A stretch of DNA of 64,000 nucleotides. Source: Fistulifera solaris (lineage: Eukaryota > Bacillariophyta > Bacillariophyceae > Naviculales > Stauroneidaceae). Where the stretch lies: contig AP026123.1 in assembly GCA_030295235.1 (NCBI GenBank), forward strand, positions 496,001 to 560,000, given 5' to 3'. Numbering within the stretch: position 1 is the stretch's first letter; the number at the start of each line of letters is the position of its first letter. The notes under the pieces are model-generated. The model saw only the letters and a program-made list of their open reading frames with translations. It was not told the origin of the DNA and ran no database searches. The translations under genes and the position numbers were made by a program. Positions 11,674-22,665 of the stretch are shown here, piece after piece.

Positions 11674-13985
11674 ATGTTACAAAGCAAAGCGAAACAGACG
11701 GGCAACATCAGCAGGAACGATGCTGAGGGCCAAAACCATGTGCTGCTCTCGCTGCGGTTCCTAATTTTTTCCTTTTTATCTGTGGTTATTGTCTCATTCA
11801 TTACCGGGAGGCACTGTCAACTGCTTATTCTTAGTGCCTTGAAAGGACGAGTTGATTCGATTGGTTACGACACATCAAATTCTCGTTTAGCTGTGAACCG
11901 CACCGACAAGCCAAAAGACGAATCAGACCATGACGAGAATTTTAACGACAATGAGAACACAGATACGGAAATGAATGAAGATATTATACCAGGTCGCCAA
12001 TTGCTAGTTGATATTGAGAACGTTGACGCTTTGTTTCTCGATTCAAAGCACCTATTACGACGTGCTATCATCAGTTATCTCGACGAACGAAAGATCAATG
12101 ATATTCTTTTCCAGCCAGAGTGTGCTTCGACGAGCAACGGACTTTTTTGTTATGCGATGTTGAGGAACGGGGTCGCATAACCCTTGACACGTGGCCATTG
12201 AGAGGTACTATTTCAATTACCATCATGATCAACGACTCCGACGAAACGCTTATATCTGATCTACAAATTATTGAGCACGTATTTGGTATCCCGAGAAAAA
12301 GAAGCCGCTTTGGACCGCAAGTACAAGAGCCCTTTCTGCGATGGGCAACAAAGACTAGGGGATTCTTCGAGAAATTGCAAAATGTCGAAGAAGTTGATAT
12401 TAAATCATACATTACAAGTCCCTTGGACTGGCCTTATAAGAAGAGAGTAGCGTCGATCGAAACGAAATACCAAACGATTGAGATCTACGATATGCTCCAC
12501 CCCCGCCTAGGGTCGATGGAGACGTACACAAACATGAAGAACAACCCGAACTCGTATGAAGCGATTAACCACCACCTCTTCCGCCCAGATCGACTGGTCT
12601 ATCTTGACGGGGTCCTGCAGTCTCGCTTTTTCGGGGAAGCTGCTTACCATGAAGTCCTCGTCCATCCCGCACTACTAGCGCATCCCAATCCAAGGCGAGT
12701 CGCTATCATAGGAGGCGGTGAAGGTGCCACTATGCGAGAGGTTCTGAAGCACAAAACTATAGAAACCGTCACAATGATTGATATTGACGAAGAAATGGTT
12801 GAATTTTCGCGACAATATCTTCCTGAATGGAGCGATTGCAGCTTTCTCGAAGGAGATGATGGTTCTTGCTATGATGATCCGCGGTCAGAATTTTTCGGTT
12901 TAGATGCAGTTACATGGTTTTTGGATCGTTATGGTGGTGGTATTGGAGTGAGAGATTTAAAGGAAAAACAGTATGATGTCATTATCATGGACGCTCTGTA
13001 AGTGGACGACGATTTATCATGAACCGCAAACAGATGTCTTCTCACTTTGTGCTGTTGTCTCTTTTATTGGAAAAGTGATCCCGACTCCAAAACTCCTTTT
13101 TCGGATGTTCTCTACAACAACAAAGATTTTGTCAAAGCTTTGAACAATGCACTGACCGAAGATGGTATTTTGATTCTACAGACGGGTTGTGCCGCCGACG
13201 GAAAGGAATATCCAGCAGAGTATCACGAAGAGACAAGTCATGAGATTACTTTGAAGCGAAACTTGGAAGCGGAAGGATTTGCACGCATTTATGAATACGA
13301 AGACATTCACGGAGGGTTTTTGGATGTTTGGACGTTTATGATCGCGTTCAAATCTTTCCGGTCAGAGAGACGCTGGTTTGCGAATCAAGCGCAAATCGAT
13401 ATGGAACTCCACAGTCGTGCCATGTCAACTAAATCGGGCGGATTCCCCTTTCAATTCTTTGACGGGGCAACGATGGTATCGCTGCAGTTGCTGTCACGCG
13501 TAAGCGCTGATTTCAAGTGTAAGATGGATGCTCATCACAGTTACTGCGAAGGCAAGCATGGATTCGATCCTGATCGCAACCACGTTGAAAGTTTTTCGGC
13601 GACGGGTTCAGACGCGTCCGTCATCCCTGCAGGATCATACATTGGGTTGGATGAAGCAGTGAACGCGATTGAATTTCGGGAGTCGGCGACGAAGATGATT
13701 CAACAGCTCTCAAGAATCGACTCAAAACTCCAAACCGTGGAGACTTTCATTAGTCACTTTGTCGTACCGATGTGTATTGAAGATTATGCCGGCATGATGG
13801 ACCCTTTTCACCCTGAAATTGCTCTTTTTGTGAAGAGTACGATGTCAGAGGGTTTGTTCTGTGACAACGAGTTTCTTGTTTGGAACGAAAGAGACCTCCG
13901 TACTCGTCGAGCTGTGGTCCTCTACAGCCGAGACAGCGAGTTGTATTTGAAACCCAGCCGTTGCGTTATTTCTTCTGAAATCTAG
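11674..13985 (+). CDS. SpeD-like / aminopropyltransferase fusion with degenerate SET tail (copy B)
   Basis: A predicted 744-aa paralogue of the protein at 4105-6774. ATG at 11674; a membrane segment lies at about residues 23-50, followed by an acidic linker. The SpeD-like domain (about 105-190) begins GRQLLVDIENVD and has the core RITLDTWPLRG; the pyruvoyl Ser aligns with Gly and the catalytic His with Asp. The aminopropyltransferase domain (about 270-510) looks complete: LDGVLQS, AYHEVLVHP, GGGEGATMREVLKHK, MIDID and the catalytic DALDP. The C-terminal part keeps the linker FDGATM...GHGFDP and an IPAG-YIGLDEA segment, but the GxGRG, NHxC and GEEL-type SET motifs are missing. One frame break is in the T6 run at 12143-12148. 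An intron at 12998-13075 (78 bp) is at the same codon and phase as in copy A. Role inferred: aminopropyl transfer for spermidine or long-chain polyamines. Confidence 0.82.
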
Positions 13986-14421
13986 CTGCAATCAATCGTC
14001 GATGATGATTGTTTCCAAATAATGAGCGCTTTTCGATATGGTGGGAGAAATAATGGACGGCCCGACGCAGTGACCAGTGACACGCAATAAGAAAAGTTTC
14101 CGTTGTCCTCTGGAAGAATGATTGACGTGTGACATCTTACTTTATGATGTATAGTCTCTGACTTTTTGTCCGTTGAAATTTTAACTATAAGCATTCATGT
14201 TGAATTATTGCGCGGAGCGCGTGGACAATCAAAGAAAAATTAAGCCTCCACTCGGAAGTTCTTCGTGAGTTTTTCAAAAGATGACTTCTTGCGTGAATGA
14301 GGTCTCTGTTCGTTTGTGTTCCGTGGTGGATGGTTCTCATTTCCAATCTTTCGTGTTTCAAGTTGCCAGTTGCAACACAAACAATGCAAAGTAGATCAAA
14401 GGCAGGATATATTATTCAACA
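13986..14421. other. Intergenic region, polyamine gene/epimerase gene
   Basis: 435 bp between two plus-strand genes. No open frame of interest, repeat or RNA gene was recognised. Confidence 0.35.
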
Positions 14422-16832
14422 ATGATCACTCGACGACTGCGAATCGTTTTGAGCGGGCTTACCGTCATCCCGGTCCTCCGTGCTTGGCCGAGCGACATCG
14501 TTCCGGCGCATTTAGGCAAAAAGACAGTGTTACTCACCGGGGGCGCGGGCTTTGTGGGGAGCCATGTAGCCGAATTGCTCCTAGATCGAGGCGATGATGT
14601 TGTTATTGTCGATGAAATGAATGACTACTATGACACGGCAATCAAAGAGTCGAATTTGCGCACTCTAATTGAGAAATATGGCGACCAGCGACTGAAAATA
14701 TATCGTGACGATCTATGCAATGCAACCATGTTGGCTGAGCTTTTTGAGACGGAAAAGCCAGAGTGGCTAGTTCACCTTGCTGCTAGAGCCGGTGTAAGAT
14801 CCTCCATTGAAGACCCCTTTCTTTATGTTCACTCGAATGTGAGAGCGACGGTAAATTTGCTACAATTCAGTCAAAAGCACGGCGTACGGAATTTCGTCTT
14901 CGCTAGCTCTTCTTCGGTTTATGGGGGATCAAAGTCCACTTTCTTTGACGAATCAGAAAATGTTAATCGGCCGATCAGTCCTTACGCGGCTACGAAGAAA
15001 GCGGGGGAGTTTCTGCTATACACATATCATCACCTGTATGGGCTCAACACGACAGCGTTGCGATTCTTTACCGTTTACGGTCCTCGCGGACGTCCCGATA
15101 TGGCTCCTTTTAAGTTCATTGACAGCGTCAGCAAAGGCGAAGCGATTCAACAGTTCGGGGACGGATCGAGTAGTCGCGATTACACGTATGTTGAAGATAT
15201 CGCAAAGGGGTTCTTTTAGCCCTCGACCGTCCTTATCCTTACGAAATCTTCAACCTTGGCAAAGGTGACGGAACGAAACTTTCGGAATTTATCACGTTGG
15301 TGGAGAAGTACGTGGGGAAGAAAGCAAACATTGAATACCTTCCCGATCAACCCGGTGACGTTCCTTTCACATGTGCGAATGTCACAAAGGCGCAATCGTA
15401 CTTGGGCTATCAACCAAGTGTCACCTTTGAGGAGGGCATTCGGCGTACAGCTGAATGGTACAAGAGTGTCTTTCCGGATACTCTATCGTCCAAGCAGCTT
15501 CGCGGGCCTGCAGCGAGACCGAGGCGTACTCGTCGACTAAGCGTACCTCGCACTGCTTTTTCGACAAGAAAGTTGATCGGCTCTACTGAGACTTTACCGT
15601 GGAACGATACTCCACTGGTTGAACCACATACTGGCAAGAAGACAGTCTTGCTTACCGGCGGCGCTGGTTTCATTGGAAGTCACGTTGCCGAGCAACTTCT
15701 AGCTCGAGGGGATGATGTAATTATCGTCGATGAGGTGAACGATTACTACGATTTGTCAATCAAAGAATCCAATTTACAAATGATTATGGGCAAGTACGGC
15801 ACGAGCAGAGTCCAGATATATCGCGCAGATATTTGCGACAAGGAGATAATGCAGCACATTTTCGAGACGCATCGTCCGGAATGGTTAGTCCACCTTGCGG
15901 CCAGAGCCGGAGTCCGACCCTCTATACAAGACCCGTTACTCTATGTTCATTCGAATGTTGAAGGGACGTTGCGGCTTCTGGATCTCAGCCGCTTGTATGG
16001 CGTTAAGAACTTTGTTTTTGCTAGCTCTTCTTCTGTATATGGTGGTTCGACATCGACGTACTTCAGCGAAGACGAGGTCACTGACAATCCAATCTCTCCG
16101 TATGCAGCAACCAAGATTTCAAGTGAGCTCATGGCGTACACATATCATCATTTATATGGCTTGAACATAACTGGACTTCGCTTCTTTACTGTCTTCGGTC
16201 CAAGAGGAAGACCAGATATGGCCCCGTTCACCTTCATTGACAGAATTAGTCGCGGCAAAACAATACAACAGTTCGGCGATGGAACGAGTAGTCGCGATTA
16301 CACGTATGTCGACGATATTGCCAACGGGGTCCTTCGTGCCTTGGATCGCCCATACCCGTATCAAATATTCAACCTTGGAAAAGGCAGTGGTACAAGTCTG
16401 TCGGAATTTGTTCAGACGGTCGAAAAGTATGTCGGGAAGACAGCCAACATAGAAGTTCTCCCAGATCAACCTGGTGACGTTCCAAGAACGTGTGCTGACG
16501 TCCGAAAAGCGGAACATTTGCTCGGCTATAAATCCCAAGTATCTTTTGATGAAGGTATTCGACAGACGGTTGAATGGTATCAGCAAACATACCCTATCGG
16601 GAACGATACCGGATCATCACAGTCAGGTCTCTCGAGCTCGGCTGCCATCACCCATGTCCGTTCTGGCGCAGGATCATCTGGCAAAATGGAAACTCGGTTT
16701 TCCGTTGACGATTTCTTTCTTTCCGACTGGCCTTGCTCTTTGGCATACGTTCAGTGGGCCCTCTTGGTCGCTTTTCTGATTCGCCGCTTCTGGCATAAAA
16801 ACAAATTGAGCTTCAACAAACACGGCAAATAA
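14422..16832 (+). CDS. Double UDP-glucuronate 4-epimerase-like fusion with C-terminal membrane anchor
   Basis: Two complete NAD-dependent SDR sugar epimerases in one frame. Copy 1 (about residues 35-350) has GGAGFVGSHVAE, SSSSVYG and YAATK; copy 2 (about 405-720) has GGAGFIGSHVAE, SSSSVYG and YAATK. Both therefore keep the dinucleotide loop, the catalytic Ser region and the YxxxK pair. The closest family known to me is UDP-glucuronate 4-epimerase (GAE/CapI type), which makes UDP-galacturonate for cell-wall or matrix polysaccharides. Copy 1 ends early at a stop after a GGGG run (15207-15210); one more G continues the frame through an Arg-rich linker into copy 2, giving 803 aa. The N-terminus is signal-like, and one hydrophobic helix near the C-terminus is followed by basic residues, suggesting a Golgi-membrane enzyme. 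Alternatively two adjacent genes exist, but no stop or start separates the copies once the G is restored. Confidence 0.82.
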
Positions 16833-18167
16833 GCGATTCCGCGCATTGCTTTTCGATGGTAGGAAACTACTTCCCAGTGCATGGTGGCATCGACATGATA
16901 TCGTTACTTCGATTTTAGGCCCTTGACAACGGTAGCTTCTCGACCTTGACAATTCAAGCTGTAATGAATACTGTACGACTTTGTTGAACTCCAGGCTAAT
17001 TTATGTATCCATGTAAAACACATTAATTGATGTATTAACTTTTTTACCGAGGCGATGCGAGTAAAACGATGAATTGTAGCAGGAAGCAATGAAACGCCAC
17101 CCTACCAGTATGTCGAGTGTTAATTATGTAGCGACCCTATCGAGGGTATATTATCAATCACTCAAAACTTTGTTTACGGATGAATTTATTTGTTCCAGAC
17201 ATAAGAACCACAAATTGTAGACTTTCCTAGCATCAATTCTTCATTTCCACACGTATGACACATAAACAATAATACAGTCTGCGAAGAGTTGTTCTAAATG
17301 AGATAAGATTCCTTTAACGCCTTGTTGAGTGTTTGCTGCTGGAATAATTAGCGTTACCTGGTATCGCCTTCATCAAAAATCACACCATGTAGGTCATAAT
17401 ATGACACAACTAAATTTCATTCCCGGATATGTCGACGACACTTCTTATGGATTAAAACACACCCTAGCGGGAAATTGCTTCTTAGTACTCGGTTTTATAG
17501 AGCAACAAGCATTTGATTTTTGTTTTGCGTTCATGTAGATCATGTTGTTAGCTGTTACTACGTTGTTTGCCTTGTACGGGCGAAAGGACACGACTAATCT
17601 TTGATTCGCAGTCCCGGAAATGTCGTCGCATCATTTTCAACTACGAACCGGCACTCATATTCTTATACACGAAAACAGGTAGATTACAGAGTTACGAATT
17701 CTTAGTACCGTTCCTTGCCCGGTTGCGATATCATGAAAAGTCATCTATTTGGCTTATTACACGCTAATGGAGATTCAAATTATCTATGACACAAAAGTAG
17801 TCTCTGTAACGTTTACGTTTACTGCATCCGCTCCGTCACCTCCGCGCTGCGTTAGCAACGAAAAGATCGATGGGCTCGAGTACGAGTTAATTCGCATTTG
17901 CAGCCTGGCTCTTTGACTATCGCGCAAGTGGCTATCTGCTGTTGTCAAGACGTGAAAATCCAGAGAGGAACGTCTGCACCTTCTCGTATCGGCCTAGATC
18001 GCATCGAAAGCGCCACGCAAAGTTTATGCTTATGCATTTCCCTATGGAACGAGCACGAACATCTCCTCCCCTCGCGACGAGGTGATTGTTTTGAACGAAA
18101 GCCTAATCTTCGTCCAGGAAGTTTCTCATTCTCCGAGCCACGAAGAAGACCTCAATCACATCAACCG
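16833..18167. other. Intergenic region, epimerase/Tudor-like gene
   Basis: About 1.3 kb without a supported gene. The last ~270 bp are open in the frame of the following gene (from TTG 17898) and may be its 5' UTR or an unrecognised N-terminal part. Confidence 0.35.
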
Positions 18168-20522
18168 ATGCGACGGCGGCCGCCGTCATCGTCAACTGTT
18201 TACGCTAGCAATCAGTACAACGGCAAAATTGACTATACTCGAAATACAATTTCGAACGATCGGCCGCAGCCGCCATCTGCCATGCATTCCTTCGACAAAA
18301 GAGATAGCAGAAGTGTAAGAGAATACGCTTCTTCCTCATCTACGTCGTCGGCAAGGGTGGCACCTCAAGCGACAGAAAATCGAGATCGATACGTTCATCC
18401 CATGCTGGTCGGTCGTTTTATTCCTGCCTCCGTCGTTCAACAAGAAAAGATGGAAAGCTTCACGCCACAATGTACACCGGATCTATCTGAGATTTACTCT
18501 CACTCCAGTAGCGGTAGTAGTCAGAAGCTTACGGAAGAAGGTTTGTTAGCTTCGAACACATCTATCGGTGATTTTGAAACGGTCAAGCAAACACCGAGGT
18601 CAATAGATTGCTTCACGAAAGAGCAAGATAACCCTCCATCAACGACAAAGCAGAAGCCTCTGTGCGAAGAGGTTACCTGTTCCGCAAAGACTCCTCTGTC
18701 GCCTACTGCGAAAGAAGAAACGTTAAATTCACTTCTCGAAGAAGCGACGACGATGGGTGTCAAGTCTGGACCGGAGGCGGCAGAGAACTCTGAGAACCTG
18801 CTTGTACATTCAGAAAAGACTTCAGTGATTCTAAATAACGAAGCTGTCGACAAGAATTATGATTGCAAAACAAAGATTAAATCTCATGCGAATTGCAACA
18901 TTCAGCCACCATCCAAGAAGCGGAAAATGATTGCTCCCGATGACGAATGCAGAGATCTTTCGGACGTGCGAGTCGGGTGCAGAGTTGCCGTGTTTTGGGA
19001 TGGCGAGAACGCTTATTTTGAAGGCACGGTGACGCGTGAACGCAGAAATCACAAGCGCCGGTACTTCATAGAGTATGATGACGGTGACCGGGAGTGGATT
19101 GATTTTACAAAACACAAATTTTACTTGGTGGAACAACAGCCAAACGGCACACAAGAACTACATCTCTCCAAGCGCAAGCGCAAACTTAGTTGTGACGTTT
19201 CCCCTCCGTTTGATGCTGAAATGAAGGGCCATAACTCAAAGCCGATTCCAGGATCGATTGATTGCCCCAGTATTCGTACTGAGGATCCAAAAGACATACA
19301 AGCTGGTAATGATTGGGTGCACACCTATAACAACCCCAAAGTGAAGGCAGAACTCAATAGCTCCGATGACTCCGAGACCGACGAAGACGAAATTATGGAA
19401 TGGGCGGTGAAAATGTTTGGCATCAGACCACCGATCGCTCGTCCGAAGATTCAGTCTGAAGATGCAGCACGAAGTGTACTGCAACTTCATTACCCTCCTT
19501 CAAATCAGGACGACCGTGTTTATGGTGGTATTTCGGAGGCTGTTAAGCGTAGAAGAAGCTGTGTAGTTTCTACCACGAACGTTCAGGGAGTGAAAACGCC
19601 AGAACCGCAATTTGTGCATCGAGATCGACCAAAGCCTACGCATCGCGTCAAGATTAGAAAATCGGCGTTGCTTGCGAATCCAGTTGTTGAGCCCGATAAG
19701 GACGAAGACGTTGAGGCAAAGCGTAAGAAAGAGTTGGCTAGAGCTTTGACGGCGGAGGAAATCAGAATGATATTGGGTGAAGACGAGTGTGTTGGTCCAT
19801 GCTCCACAAACTGGGTCCGCCGTTCCGTTAGACAGCCCTCAAAGCACGCCTTGAACTCTCCGAGGGTAAAAGACCTGATAGAAAAGTTAAAAAGCAATGA
19901 TCCAGACATGGTGGTTTTGAAGATGAAGAAATACGTTAATGATCCGAACACACCCTGTCTAGTGATCGATGCTGTCCTTGCTGCGCTGGAAGAAAATACG
20001 AATTGCGAAGCGCTCTATATTCAGGTAAGTCGATGAAGTCGAAACTGATTTAGTTTGATGCTCCTCAGTATCCTAACGTTGACCGTTCCTCTTCAGAATT
20101 TTAACGAAGGCATGCGAGACGAACAGATGATGAGCCTACTTCAAGTACTCCAGCGTTCCTCTTGTAAGATCTGGTGCTTGAATATTGGGGAGACGTACAA
20201 AGTCAAGCAGAAAACGTGGAAGAAATTCGCGATCGGCTTGAAGAAAACAAAGATCACCCACATGTACGCTTCGGAGCATGTGATATCTACCGAGCTAAAA
20301 GATCAGATTCGGTCGACAATTCGAGATAACCGGTCGAAGCACTCTATGCATTGCGACCCCAGCAATCTTGATACCATTATCAAGTGCACTCACTGCTGGT
20401 GGAACCCAGTCAATACAAAAAGTTTGCGACCGTACTTGAAGAAGAGGGGCTACGACCGCATTTTGGGGGACAGTGAATTCCAGGGCTTGCCCGGTTCAAC
20501 TTCGGGGGCGGCTCTATCGTAG
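18168..20522 (+). CDS. Tudor-like domain protein with C-terminal diatom-type LRR-like region
   Basis: First in-frame ATG at 18168, giving 760 aa. An intron at 20025-20096 (72 bp; GTAAGT, CTTCAG) joins ...ALYIQ to NFNEG in phase 0. The N-terminal third is polar and Ser-rich. A Tudor/agenet-like module lies at about 265-310 (VGCRVAVFWDGENAYFEGT...RRYFIEYDDGDREWIDF), with KKRKM-type basic motifs nearby. Such modules read methylated histone tails or bind DNA. The C-terminal ~160 residues (CEALYIQNFNEGMRDEQ...WCLNIGETY...THMYASEHV...WWNP) resemble leucine-rich-repeat-like segments that I associate with stramenopile proteins; I cannot name a function for them. A nuclear chromatin role is inferred. 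The true start is uncertain because the frame is open upstream and another ATG (18026) lies in a different frame. Confidence 0.65.
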
Positions 20523-20702
20523 CATCGGGCGAGTTTCAAGAAATCACCTAGACTGGTGAATACTATTTCATATAATTAATTGTACGATTTAAATGTGAAA
20601 GCAAAGTGCAATTGACAGAAAATTTGAGCTAATGTTATTTGTGGGCTCAAAAGAACTATTTTTGAGAGACTTAGCGATTCGTCTAACATATCAGCTGCTG
20701 AA

Positions 20703-21254
20703 TTATCTATTTTTCGACTCCATGAGCTTCTGTCGTCTATTCCGTAATTGCTGTACAAGCTCTTCGGCAATTTCAATTCCACCGTTCCAGTCGTCAGTAG
20801 AAAGCTCAGAACTCTCCTCAGCACCGTGAGTCTCCTCATCCAGTTTTGATAAATCAAAGTTCAGTAGTGAAGCTTGCATTTGCATTAGCATGGCGGGTGT
20901 TTTCGAATTTCGTCGTTGAAATCGCCGCCTTTTGGTGGGTGGTTCTGTGTCGGGCGCAGCATGGCCGTATCCGTAATCTTGTTGATCGAGTTCAAATGAA
21001 ACTGATTTCAAATTCGTTTCTTTCTCTAAATCTCTCCCTAACGCTAACGCTGCTTTCAAAGACTTTCCATTCGCTATCATCTTGCTCAACGACATTGAAG
21101 AACTGCTGAGTTGTATGCATGGGCTTTTCATGTCACCGTAGCCGTAAAAGTCGACCGCTGCTTTTGAAGACAGCTCATCCGCTGGCTCCAGGGAATTCAG
21201 CGTCCTTATTGATTCGATGGCGGACGAAGAGATATCGTGATTTGTAGCAACCAT
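20703..21254 (-). CDS. Small diatom-type nuclear protein with YGYG and RRNS motifs
   Basis: 183 aa from the ATG at 21254; the frame is open further upstream without another ATG. I do not recognise an enzyme domain. Two aromatic motifs stand out, DFYGYGDMKSP and DYGYGHAAPD. The second is followed by a basic run KRRRFQRR and then RRNSKTP, a kinase-type R-R-x-S site and a plausible nuclear localisation signal. The C-terminus has a short acidic Ser-rich stretch and a helix with heptad-like spacing (IEIAEELVQQLRNRRQKLM). The protein at 28486-29121 has a comparable basic-RRNS segment. It converges on the Tudor-like gene. Confidence 0.6.
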   Translation of the reverse strand: MVATNHDISSSAIESIRTLNSLEPADELSSKAAVDFYGYGDMKSPCIQLSSSSMSLSKMIANGKSLKAALALGRDLEKETNLKSVSFELDQQDYGYGHAAPDTEPPTKRRRFQRRNSKTPAMLMQMQASLLNFDLSKLDEETHGAEESSELSTDDWNGGIEIAEELVQQLRNRRQKLMESKNR

Positions 21255-22665
21255 TGTTTGTATTGAAAATGAAATTGATTCGTAATCGTTTGTGTCAAAA
21301 CACCGTGTTGATAAATTTTGACGTGATCGCTGTCTCTGAAAAAGAGACGGCAGTTTCGACGCTTGGCGGCCCTGCGAAATGGAAAACGGTCCAGGCACGA
21401 TCCGCTGATGCAAAAAAGAATCGCTGCCCTACTTTTTAATTGATACATATCTCTCCTCACTGGAAAGAACCGTCTGTTGTGTGTGTTAGGGCCTTTCTAG
21501 GAACACGAAAGCGCGCTTCGAAGAAAATGATGTAAAAAAATCATGTACTGAATTATATCGCTGAGTATTCATTGGCCCTGATGGTGAACAAGGCGAGCAT
21601 CATCAACTATCTTTATAACGTGCTTGTGGTACAAGCTTGAACGCGAAAACTGGTCTGGGATTGGGGAAGATTCCAATACACTAGACTATCAATAAATGGT
21701 TTTCGACTAAAATTACTCCCAAACAGTTAACCATATAAAAAAGAACCCTTGGAACTTGAATAATCAGGCCCAGCGCACAATCCCTTTCCGAGACTACATT
21801 ATCATCCATATAATAGCTAGAGTATCTAGAGTAAAGTAGCCGTTAGTGGTGAATGAGTTCAGACGACATTGTACATGACGTAGTAGGCGCTATTCACTGA
21901 AACTTTTTCACCTTAAATACAATGGTTTACTGGAAAATTTGAACTTAATTATTACAACACGAAAGCGAATCGCGAATAGCGGATAGCGCCCAACGGAATA
22001 GTACTATAACCTCAACAAAAGAAACAGTGGAGAAAGGATGTCTCTTGGGAGAAATCCAACCATCCGAAAATGTTTCGTTGTTCGGGACTCGGAACCTAAA
22101 CGCCTCTATGACCTGACCAATCATCAACCCACCTGGTATCTATCTGTGAATAACCACTGCTCTGAATTCGACTTGATCTGCCTGCAATGCATTGAAATTG
22201 AATTCAAGGGGAACGCATCAAGCTAGGTGCTTGAGGACAGAAACTTAGATAAGCCTTGGTTACCGTGCGCCTAGCGCCTACCTGGTAGCGCCTAGCTAGA
22301 GGGTGCCTACCTAAATTATCAGCGATCAGAACATTGATGGCTATGCGCTATGCGCATTTAGCCTTGAGCTACAACCATGCAGAGTCCGATTGGCACTGTT
22401 GGCTATGACTACCATGATCCGATCTGTCGGGGATCACTCTGGTAGCTGGGAGTGAGAGAGGGGGCTTTGTACAACTCAAGGCAATGCGAACAGTTCGAAA
22501 ACTACGGCGATTTTTACAAGACAGTAGACTAGAGATTCAACAACTCATTGGTAGCTAGCATGAGTTCTAAAATATTTTGTAGAAGAAACTACGGACATGC
22601 ACAAAACTTCTATTCGCCGCTCCAAATTCCCGCGAACTCGGAGGGGATCCTCCTCGCGCCGTAGA
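21255..22665. other. Intergenic region
   Basis: About 1.4 kb with no supported gene. A cluster of short CGCCTA/TAGCGCC repeats at about 22,268-22,315 can form hairpins. No satellite monomer was recognised here. Confidence 0.35.

Noticed and set aside
22038-22226. Small plus-strand ORF in the 21.3-22.7 kb gap
   Set aside because: Short, no domain, no homologous feature in the window, and no supporting context.
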